64,000 bases of DNA from Apostichopus japonicus. Taxonomy: Eukaryota > Echinodermata > Holothuroidea > Aspidochirotida > Stichopodidae. Positions 33,994 to 44,198 of this stretch are shown here, in pieces. Below the pieces are notes generated by a model. The model saw only the letters and a list, made by a program, of their open reading frames with translations, did not search any database and was not told the DNA's origin. The first letter of the stretch is position 1; each line of letters starts with the position of its first letter. Location: the NCBI RefSeq assembly GCF_037975245.1, contig NC_092569.1, forward strand, positions 12,271,001 to 12,335,000, given 5' to 3'. Position numbers and translations under genes: made by a program.

Positions 33994-34314
33994 GATATGG
34001 TAGGCCATACGGGAAATAATTGCTTATTTACTACTGTTTTCAATAACAGTGCCTATTACACTATGGCGCAACTAAAGTTGCAATTCCAACTAAGCAAAGA
34101 TGGTCTATTTAATGCCGGAATTACTTATATTTCATGCCGGTATGAATTATATTTAATGACGGTATTGATTATATTTAATACTGGCATTTGAAGCTGCATA
34201 TGAAGCTGGTTGACTGAGAATTAATGCCGGTATTAAATAGAATTAATACCGGTAATAATATTAATTCGTAAGGACCTTAAATCAGCAATTATTTCCCGTA
34301 TGGCATACCATATG
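33994..34314. mobile_element. Candidate MITE with 29-30-bp inverted termini
   Basis: The left end atatggtaggccatacggg, followed by aaataattgct (33995-34024), is inverted at 34285-34314 (agcaattatttcccgtatgg, then cataccatat) with one or two mismatches. The interior is AT-rich and contains repeated atttaatgccgg / ccggcattaat motifs in both orientations, so most of the element can fold back on itself. No target duplication longer than a TA-type one could be defined. No transposase. Confidence 0.65.
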
Positions 34315-34420
34315 GCCTGTACGGCCCACGGGAGGTTCTACGGCCATTCCTAGAAGTGGTCAGTCTACCCTCATTCTTACCTCAATCCCTAAATCTACGG
34401 CTGCTGCATCCATCATTATC

Positions 34421-34470
34421 AATATATAATGAATATATAATGAATATATAATGAATATATAATGAATATG
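34421..34470. repeat. 11-bp tandem repeat
   Basis: Four to five units of aatatataatg. Confidence 0.9.
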
Positions 34471-35089
34471 ATCAATATATACTTTATATCTATAGCCCTT
34501 CTAGACTCATCAATAAAGACGAGTCATCAATCAATAGAAAGAATTACAGCGTCATTGACATCATTCTTCTTATGACAACGAGGGAGATGAAGAAAGAACT
34601 CAAGCAGGAGATGGTTTCCTTAAAAGTTATTATTGAAAGAACTAAAAGCAACAAGTACAGTATATGCGAGAAGAGTTGAAATAGAAAGTTAGAAACCAAA
34701 ACCGGAGTAAATGAACAGAAAAGACTTAACAGAAACAGAAGCTAGCTGGAGTATCTTTGTTCTTTGAGCTCGTCATGTCAGCTATACAGCTATACAGCTG
34801 TACATATATAAGTTCTACAGCATAAAGCATATATATGCTACACAGCTATACATATATATCAGCTATACAGCAACCATACACAGAAGTACAACAGAACACA
34901 TGTGTGAATATCAAGTAACACAACCGATTCTTCACCAGCCGACATTGAATGCTAACAGCAAGTCGATACATGTTATTGGCTTGTTTGTGACATACACCTG
35001 GTCAGTTTATTTACGTTTGTCAGATGACTATGAACAGTTAGTAAGAGTGGACTGATTCCATGCATGTGATACTCTCCAGGAGCGCACCC
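34471..35089. other. AT-rich stretch without recognised gene
   Basis: Contains repeated agctatacag/tatatgctacacagc motifs (about 34775-34870). Upstream parts of the pogo-type transposase would be expected here if the copy were complete, but none were found. Confidence 0.5.
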
Positions 35090-35466
35090 AGCAAGTTGGT
35101 ACAAAAAGGCCAGAAATCATCAAAAGGAACAATTCTGACAAGTTCTCCACACAAAACACTTGTGCAGAACTTTGAGTCAAATGCGAAGAGTCCAGCTAAA
35201 TAGACATTAACTAGGTACAATAGAAAGTCATCAAAACAAACAAGTGGCAGTTAGAATCCTCAAAAAAGGAAAATGATGATGATTCTTTTTTAGAAATCAA
35301 CAGCTGTTGAAAAACGGTGACTAAATTATGTCTCGTATTTGGAGAATCCCATGACGAAGATTGGTTCATGTGTGAACGCCGCAAGGAATGGGCTCATGAA
35401 GAATGTGTAGACATTACTGATCCACAATTGTGTTATTGCAACAATTGCTTTGATTTTGGTAACTGA
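35090..35466 (+). pseudogene. Pogo/Tigger-type transposase C-terminus with PHD-like finger
   Basis: On the + strand, KGQKSSKGTILTSSPHK is the linker that follows the DDE domain in many pogo-like transposases. After in-frame stops and an acidic stretch (KKENDDDSFLE), a PHD-like zinc finger CLVFGESHDEDWFMC, then EWAHEEC and CYCNNC, ends at TGA 35464-35466. The second zinc ligand (usually CxxC) reads C-L-V-F, so one Cys is lost. No DDE catalytic region is present. This is a decayed 3' fragment. Confidence 0.65.
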
Positions 35467-36232
35467 AAGTTGGAGAAGAGCATGAGGTGGAAATCTGTCC
35501 TGTGTCTTAATAGAGAATCACCGGTTATGATAACGTACCCACAATGCACTTAATAGATTAGTCATATACACATAGGCCTATCATTTCGAACGCTACTATA
35601 TAGGGCACTCTTATTTTGCCTATGGTTGCTTGATTTATTATTGTTCGAGACATTTTCACGTTATCTGTTTGGCATGCTTCATAAGTTGTACCCCACAGAT
35701 GGGATGTTTCTGTTAGCCAACATAGAGGTGCCAATCTGTGAGGCTTAAACCTTAGTTGGTATTTAAGATAACAGGGTCAGTAGCCTATCACGTAAACTGT
35801 ACTATCCATAGGTTAATCCTTTAATTTTGATAATCAGCCTGCAAGTTTTGTTGGTGGTGCCGGCACGTGGGAAATGGGGCTAGGCGCATGTCCAAAAAGA
35901 AGTTTTCCCCCGGAGTCTTACTATTTATTTTATACTAGGCTTACCTTTCGTCTATAACTATGTTTAATGATCGTTCACTTATACTGTCGCTGATATTCGT
36001 CAACAATTGCTGAGTGACGTCACGAATCTTGACTTCAGAGAAAAGTATTGTGCGTCTCAGGAAATATCTAAAACCATGCACCTTACGAGACAACTCCGCC
36101 CCTTTAAAAATCTTAAATCATTCAAAGGTACATTGTCTAAACGATATATAACACCTAATGTGTCTTGTTTCTAATGGCAACACCATAACATATGCTACTT
36201 TCACGATTTGTGTTTAGTTTCTAATTATGTTT
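35467..36232. other. Stretch without recognised gene, downstream of the lysozyme gene
   Basis: Nothing recognised. It should include the 3' flank of the lysozyme gene (- strand) at its right end. Confidence 0.5.
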
Positions 36233-36242
36233 TTTATTTATT
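36233..36242 (-). terminator. Polyadenylation signal overlapping the lysozyme stop
   Basis: On the - strand the end of the lysozyme frame reads TTAATAAATAAA: the stop codon (36243-36241) runs directly into two overlapping AATAAA hexamers. If used, this would give an unusually short 3' untranslated region. Confidence 0.5.
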
Positions 36243-39200
36243 AAGTTGTGGTTTGTTCAGTTGTTGCATCGTCAGGTGTAATGCTCATGTCAAGACATTT
36301 CTTCACTCTCAACCAATATTTTTCAGTTGCTGGATTCTTGAACCCATTTGGTCCGCCGTTGTGTATCCGCGCAAAATCCTCACAGGTAGGATTATGCTCT
36401 AGACGGGCATAGGTTGCGTACCGTGCCATATAACCCTGTACAGCCCGTTCACTGCAGTCAACGGTCGCTGAACATTTCTGCCAATCTGTGGATGGAAATA
36501 GCAACTTAGAATTGTTTATTGTACAATTTGTTAATATTTAAGTAAACTATTCATTATTAAAACAACATACAGACATATATCGCCCGGTGTAATTGTTGGA
36601 TACTTATCTGAAGCACAAGTAAGCCAACTTGTCGGTATAGTTACAGAGGGAGGGGTGGGTGTGTGGGGGTGAGATACCCGAAAGAACAGCCGGAGGTTAT
36701 AAGCGTTTCAAGTATTCGCAGATGACTCGGACTTCAAAGTACACACTACAGCTTGTATATGTACTACATGTATTGTTGAATTGAGTGAGTTGCGTGCTTT
36801 TGTGATTTACTAACAGTTACTATACCATTGCGACCGTGTGCTTCTTTATATCAATATTGTTGCATGCTTATTCATGAAAATAAATGTAATAAATCATCCT
36901 CTTCCCTAGCTCTACACCCTACATTAAGTCATATCATTGATATCGTGGCAAATCGTATATATTATGATGTGAAAATAATCATCATTTCGCACGAAGTCAA
37001 CGACCAACATCGCCATTCACTATATATCACGATTATTGTGAAGATCACGCGTCATAAGCATGATCAACGAGTGATGTAATGGAAATCATTTCCACGATAA
37101 CGAATAACAGCATCAAATGCATTTGTTAACCAGTTATGAAGCAGCAAGTTTACAGTCAACCAATCATGATCATTGGCAACAATGATGGTTTACGGCAAAG
37201 ATCAACTTCACATCCACAAGTATTATCAATATCATCCTTTTGATCACGCGTCACATGTCAGGCATGATGTTAACAGGCCCTATTTTGCCCTATATTTCAT
37301 GATTATTACCATGATCTATAACATCACAAGTTTTGTGGCCGAAACCACAGGTATTATTAGTATATCCAAGCAAATTGGTGGCGACATTTATGACAAGCAT
37401 GATAGTAAATAATGAAACCCGAATCATTGTCAACAATATCAAATATCATTACGACATGTATCGTTATATTAAATGTGAAATTGTCGTGATCACGCGTCAC
37501 ATACATGACTAGACCATGAGCGACCATACGATAAACAACATTTGATACAACCGGCCACAGTTACGACCATGCATAACCTATGATACAAACATGTAATGCG
37601 CATGTGCAGAAGTGTGTCGATACGTACCTCCATCCAGACGTCCTCCCTTCAGCCTAGCATCCTGCCAGTAGGCTTTTTTTGATTTGGTAAGGACCACATG
37701 ACAGGGACCCTACATCCATACGACACAGTGGGAAAGGTATCATGCAATTGGACTGTACAAAACAGATGCACTTTAGGCAATCAGGAGGAACTGGTCCAGA
37801 CGCTACAGAATGAAAGACAAATCAGTTATATTCGTTAAAACAAGGTTAATATATAATAATAATGTGTTTGACCACTTAACACGTCGATCCCGATCTAAAA
37901 TGTCTAAGAATAAAAAGGCTAAGCGATACCTTCTACTATTCTGATGCCTTCATTCAATGATCTCTACTTGACCTCTGCTGGATTCTGTCTGTTACTATCA
38001 CCTTTAAGAACGAGCCGATGGAATACACTCATAAAGTGTTATGTAACAGGTGAGGTATTTTTCGAGTTTTTTCCACACTCGTATCTATGAGTATGTCTAA
38101 CCTTGGCTCCTAGGAGCAAGACAGCGTACCAGGTCATGTTCCCGGGGTCCTCTGCACGGAAAAATTGTGACATAAATGCTGGCTTGGTTGAGCAGACGAT
38201 ATGCCTTTCTAATGAGGATGGGGTCTCGACTTCCGCAATGCTAGTTTCCCCTGAGAGAGGTAACACTGCTTAGGGTTACATCTACTCACAGTCTACAATG
38301 TCCATCTTGGCGTCTGTGGAAATTTATTTGACCTAGCAGGCCCTCTCACCTTCATACTTCACCATTTGAACAAAAGGGCCTATGCCGAATGAGCTATCCA
38401 AACACATAACCTGTCAATGACTGCTATTGCCTGGCCATGCTGTTGCCATTCTAAATAGGGTGCGTAGGGAGGCTATTATTAAAAATATGGGCGTCAGAGA
38501 TTCATTTAATTGGCTGCCAATGGTGCTACAACTGACACTGGTCTCTTGAGTGAGGATCTGAGGGAGCTCTTCATGAAAGGAACACAGGAAGCTAGAGCAT
38601 TGTTAGGTGCGTCAAATATTGCTTCAGACTTACAATCTATCTTTACATTATCATCAACGTAAAACATGGGGAACGATTAAAAGGAAGCTTGCGGGCAACT
38701 AGGAGTGCAACTTTGGTGCTGGCAGACAAAGAAATTCTGGCCGAATCAATTTTTTGGGCAACCGCTCCGAAAACTTCCAGCTTCCGCTGAAGGGGCGTCG
38801 TCCAAAGCAGCAGCAGAAGCTTTATGAACCAGAACAAAGACAGCAGGGTCTAGTGGTAAGTTCTTTTTAGTGTCGTTTAGAGACAACTTTTGTTTTAAAC
38901 TTACAAGCGATACTTGGGTTCTCCAGGTTGTTAACCACCTTACGAACATTAATATCCCAATGTTATAGTCAGTCAAGAGCAAGCCAAAGTCGATTTGCAG
39001 AGATCCAAGCTCTCATCCTAAAGAAGGCAGTAGAGTTGGTTCCCCAAACGAACTCACACAGAAAATTTCTAAGCACACTGTTTGTGGTTCCCAAGATTCC
39101 ATTTGCCGAAGAGGACAGAGTCTTACTTCGGTTTCTTTGGACGGTGGAAACCTTCCAGTACTACACCCTGCACTTCGGTCTATGGTTACCCCGTTTCTTT

Positions 39201-42200
39201 TTAAAAGTTACAATATGAAGTTCATGGCAGGCCATCGGCGACTGCAAGGAGTAAGCCTCTTTGTCTACCTAGACAATGTTCCTGTTTCTATATCGGTCCC
39301 ATGTAAGGTTAAGGGATGAAATGAACTTCCAGTTGGCGAGCCCAGCATTCATGGTAAATCTGAAGAAGTATGTCTTCACTATAAGCAGAAATATAGTATT
39401 CCTGGGTGTAGAAAAAGATTCCATTAACTTTCACAATTCCCTTCCACAGATCAAACTGAAGGGTATCAAGAAAGATTGTCAGAATTTGTTCAACTGCAAG
39501 CTATCAAAAGCCTGACAATTAGCAAACACTCTACTGGAAATGGTAGCAGGGAAGGGGGCTATCAGATTTTCGATGGCTCATGTGAGATATCTCTAAAGGG
39601 CATCGAATGCATAGCAATTCACAAGTCTCTAGGTTTCAAGGCTTCAGCTTACCTTATAACAAAGGCCCATTAAGAGTTGAAATGGTGGATAGAAGAAAGC
39701 CATACCCAAAATGGTGCTTCAATCTAAACTATAACCAGATATGATGATTCAAACTGACCCGTCAAAGTCAGGTGGGGAGCCGTTTGTGGTATGCAACAAA
39801 CAGGGGCCTTTGGTCCCAAAGAGAAAAACATTGGCATATAAATGCACTAGAGTTACAAGCAGTGTTCCTAGGTCTCCCAGTGTTTCTCAAAAGCGATATT
39901 CAACCTAAAGATTCCAATACAAGTCGGATAATACCACCACACTCAGTTATAAACAAACATGGTGGAACAAAAAGCGGGACATTCAGTTTGCTTGCACAGC
40001 AGATTTGGGTGTTTTGTCAAAAGCATCGGCTGACACTCACATGAGAGCACACATCAGGCAAATTGAAGGTAGAGGCAGACTTTCTGTCTCGCCATTGAGA
40101 AGATGTGTCAGACTAGTGGTTAGAAAGGTTTAATTTGTACCTGCCATAAGTATTGGAATTATGTAAAGGGTACAAACATTATATAACAGATCCCACCGCA
40201 CCCACTCTATTTGTGAATATAATATGTTTTCTTTCTAATTATTTTTGTTTCCTTTTCCATTCAATTACAGGAACAATCCTGAGGGTTTGAAGAATGAGAT
40301 GCAGTGGAAGAAGTTCCCTTGGCATGGTTGTGTGATTGAGACTTTGCTTGAATTTGCATTTTGAAATTTGTCCTTCTGGGCATATTAAGAAAAAAAAGAA
40401 GTTCTCCACTTTTGACATCTTTGCTCTTCTATATTATAGCTCAAAAGAAGAAAGAGAAAACCTTGTTATTCAGGTGTTCAAGCTTTAATTGTTTTTGTCT
40501 TCTCTTTGATCAACCTGTTACATAACCCTTTTGAGTGTATTATATCGGCTCGTTCTTAAAGTCGATAGTAACATACAGGAGCCAACAGAGCTCAAGTAGA
40601 GGTCATTGACTGAAGGCATCAGCCTAATAGAAGGTATTGCTTACCCTTTTTGTTTTTGCTGGAATTTAACGAGATCGACGTGTTTAGAGGTCAAACACAC
40701 CTGTTATATCTTATGCAGGGCTCTGTAGTATGATTCCAATATTATCGTTTTTGAATATAAAAACATCACTTATGTCTGTGTGTACAATCCTAAGAGGCGA
40801 CAATGGACGAAAGCATGGAGGGTATCAAAAGAATGCAACAAACAGTAATTCGATGGATGTGTCTGTTGTAAATTTGCATAAATGATCGATCCACAATAAC
40901 ATGCACCTGTTTGCTTAAAGTACTACTAAGGACACCTAGCCAATATGCCCATATTCAGTATATCTGTCCATTTGAAGTGTTGAAAAATCTGAGAAACTCG
41001 TTATATATGTGCAAACTATGACTTGAAGTGTTGCGCTCATCGAAATTTCTTATTTTAGCCCCTAATTACAAACCTTCATGTATCATTTGAATACTTGATG
41101 TTCTTATATTTAAAAAAGATCTTAAATTATTTCAATAAACAATCGCCTTTGGCTAACATCTGTGTTCAGTGTCCTTGAAACTAAGCTTGTGAAACAGTGT
41201 GATAACAGAACAGAAACTTAGTCAGTCACTCCCTGTACATCGACAATGTGCATACTTAGCTCATATTTATTCATTAATAAAACTAGAAATTAGGCAAGAC
41301 TTGTAAAATGGTCCATCTTTGATGGGTTGTCATGGGAATCGCAGCTATTTTCATGATTTATAATGCCTATTAGAGTGATTAGGACAATGTTGTCCAAAGG
41401 TGTCCGTAGACCTAATTTAAGTTCGCCTTTGGTACAGGTGCACGAGAATGGAATCTTTCCGATATTATCAATCAAAAACGATTGTTTTAAATATCAAGTA
41501 TAAGATTGTTCCCACTAAGTTACTTCTATACGCCATGATATATAGGTATAGTTTCAGCTGTGTTCAATACTGTGGCAAACGTTCCATAAAACCAACATGC
41601 AGTAACGGAATGCAGCCATGTTGGGATTTCCTTACTCAAGCGTATGCATGTTATGCCGTCTAACAAATATTTTCAAGCACGGACTAACGGCCATAAAGTA
41701 TCACTTCTTATCTATAAAATCACGTGATCTCCAATTTCAACAAATGGTTTATCTTCGAGTTCGTCGAAAAGTCCGTATACATTTGGTAATGAAATAAAAT
41801 ATTTATACAGAATGTACTGCATTGGAGAGCTTCAAGTATGCTTACTAGCCTACACTAGCAATTCGTTTCTCATGGATTACCTTTTTTTTATTTATATTTA
41901 TTTTTGGGTATATATTCAGGTTCTTATTGTAAGCCAGTGTACAACTACCGTATGCCTATAGCATATATGGTATAGCCCCATAACATGCCACACATATCAG
42001 GCAAAACTGCGGCAAATTGCAAATGCTCACTTTAAGTGCCTTCTGTTATGTGTAATTGGGCAGGTCAGACAATCGTTCACCTAGTCAGACAAAATTCACA
42101 ATATTGTTTAAACTTATATCCATTCATGGACGGAACGGTATACATTATTACAATATGAATGCAACAGAGTTTTTAGACCATTTTCATAAAGTGAAAAACT

Positions 42201-42255
42201 TACCTGCCATAACGATGAGAAGGAGCAAACCCGATCTAGTTATTTGTGGTATCAT
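36241..42255 (-). CDS. i-type (destabilase) lysozyme gene, three exons, frame break in exon 2
   Basis: Family role: hydrolysis of peptidoglycan as a secreted antibacterial enzyme, sometimes isopeptidase. Exons (- strand): 42255-42204 (ATG, signal peptide SGLLLLIVMA), 37802-37628, 36485-36241 (stop). Splice sites are consensus GT-AG and phases agree if exon 2 loses one base. Exon 2 carries CLKCICFVQSNC, CRMDVGSLSCGPYQIKK and AYWQD. Exon 3 carries DWQKCSATVDC, YMARYATY, CEDFARIHNGGPNGF and YWLRVKKC. Length with the frame corrected is 156 aa, normal for the family. Two oddities. The T7 run at 37674-37680 (A7 on the coding strand) has one base too many, causing a TAG soon after. The position of the catalytic Glu (CIC.xESxC in active enzymes) is Gln34 (codon at 37753-37755), while the catalytic Asp47 is kept. 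A DIRS relic lies in intron 1. It may be a muramidase-dead paralogue or a pseudogene; the single-base run could be a sequencing error. Confidence 0.8.
36950..37600. repeat. Degenerate repeats around tgatcacgcgtca
   Basis: The core atcacgcgtca appears near 37045, 37244 and 37490, spaced about 200-245 bases, with looser similarity around each (catgat, caacaatgat, ataacatc). It looks like a decayed tandem array with a period near 220 bases, located in intron 2 of the lysozyme gene. Confidence 0.35.
37861..38052. repeat. Left inverted terminal repeat of the DIRS relic
   Basis: Pairs in inverted orientation with 40513-40701. It runs from gtgtttgaccacttaacacg to taagtgttatgtaacagg-type sequence, with roughly four of five bases matching and small indels. 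Confidence 0.8.
40513..40701. repeat. Right inverted terminal repeat of the DIRS relic
   Basis: Begins cctgttacataacccttttg and ends gaggtcaaacacac. It is the inverted partner of 37861-38052. Confidence 0.8.
40702..42203. other. Remaining part of lysozyme intron 1
   Basis: No gene recognised. Small open frames on both strands (41290-41475, 41448-41663) have no recognisable domain. Confidence 0.6.
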
Positions 42256-42865
42256 GTGCGGATGCACTGTGCTACAACTCAACTTCTACTATAAGTGATC
42301 GAATGAGCTATTTCTGGGACGGTCAGATTATATGAAATATTATAATTAGTGCAGCCTACAAAGAATGTGTACTTGGCGAGCATATTTCAATACAAAGTGC
42401 AGCCTACAAAGAATGTATACTTGGCGAGCATATTTCAATACAAAGTTCAACAATGCTTGAAACCACCAAACTTGCTCTTTCAGTTATATGCTTAAAAGTA
42501 CATCAGTTAAATTGAAGAGAAAGGCAAATGCTGACCTTTGCGACAATTTTCGTGTGAAACTTGTTTCAACAAGGAAGTTCAAAAGCAGTTCAGCCATGTT
42601 TGTGCATTATAGTTGATAATAAAAGTAGCGCGTATCGGAAATCACTTGTATAGCCTACATGTAAGTTAGTTCTCCTTTCATGTTATGAGTCACATTTGCA
42701 ACTTGTGAAAGAGAAACTGAGTGCAGTATAAACTACTTCACGGGTCAAGAGGGTATAGGTACAAGAGGGTAACCACTCTTTCTTATTTATGAAATTTTGA
42801 ATAGTAAAGGCAACCTGAATTGATATTTGCGACATAGATCGAACAAGTTGTGTGCAAACGGAGCT
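42256..42865. other. Upstream flank of the lysozyme gene
   Basis: Should contain the lysozyme promoter (- strand). No clear core promoter motif was identified. It contains a two-unit, 48-base direct tandem duplication at 42349-42444 (gtgcagcctacaaagaatg...), the two units differing at one or two bases. Confidence 0.6.
42349..42444. repeat. 48-bp tandem duplication upstream of the lysozyme gene
   Basis: Two adjacent units beginning gtgcagcctacaaagaatg at 42349 and 42397, nearly identical, about 100-190 bases upstream of the lysozyme start codon. Confidence 0.9.
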
Positions 42866-42943
42866 TAAAGGCTTTGAAGACTCGCTCCAAACAGCGTTTG
42901 TTTGTCCTTGCCCGTTGATAATGCCTGCTTAAGACTCTGCACA
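42866..42943. repeat. Dispersed repeat abutting the left edge of block B
   Basis: Begins ttaaaggctttgaagactcg, a diverged relative of the sequence at 6963 and 50203. It ends where homology between B and the first base of the window begins. The adjacency may be accidental, because the left limit of block A is outside the window. Confidence 0.45.
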
Positions 42944-43529
42944 ACCATAATGGTTCAACTGTTTTTATTTTCAACAATATAAAGCGATATACGTACATTT
43001 GTCTGCCTCAGCGTACCCTGTAAAGGACAAGGTTGTGAGTTTCTTTCACCTTAATTTATATATACTTAAAAGTATCAAAACAACTGTTTAATTTTTTTTT
43101 TATGTTTTATATTTTAAGACTTCCTGTTGGGGTCGATGGACATACAGTACTACGCAACACGGGTGATTCCTGTCTGCTGGACTGCAGATACGCCTAGGTG
43201 TAGGCCTATAGTGATAGAACCCGTTCACGTAGCTCCGTCGGGGGGGGGGGGTGGGGGAATCGGGAAAGCGATTACGTAATAAGGACTCAAACAGTAAACA
43301 TAGAACACTGCACATATAAAGGCAGAGTATTTTCAACAGATGTAAGCAGCAAAAGTGGTCAGGAAAAAAATCCAGGAGACTGTGGGATAAAGATGAGCGT
43401 GAGCCGGAGTCTACCCCAGACAGATATACGCAAACCCATTTCCATACTATGTATTGGATATTTTGTGTTTATCCCACCACTACCTCTGCCATTGTTACCC
43501 TTTCCATATCCTTGGTATACGCTTGCCTT

Positions 43530-44194
<665 letters not shown>

Positions 44195-44198
<4 letters not shown>

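Larger units (their letters stand above)
37861..40701 (+). mobile_element. DIRS-type retrotransposon relic with inverted termini
   Basis: Inverted terminal repeats of about 190 bases (37861-38052 and 40513-40701) share long stretches such as aatacactca, aagaacgagccgat and gtcaaacaca. Between them on the + strand are reverse transcriptase pieces: EIQALILKKAVELVPQ and FLSTLFVVPK (about 39000-39100), GVSLFVYLDN (39250-39275, the Y-x-DD box region reading YLDN), and RNIVFLGVEKDSINF (about 39393-39437). RNase H pieces HWHINALELQAVF (39829-39867) and NKHGGTKSGTFSLLAQQIW (about 39951-40007) follow. Frames are broken repeatedly. No tyrosine recombinase or methyltransferase was found. Inverted termini plus this RT/RNase H type indicate the DIRS group. 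At 2.8 kb it is internally deleted and inactive, and antisense within intron 1 of the lysozyme gene. Confidence 0.8.

Noticed and set aside
38643-38982. Open frames on the - strand within the DIRS relic
   Set aside because: They are antisense to gag/RT-like remnants on the + strand.
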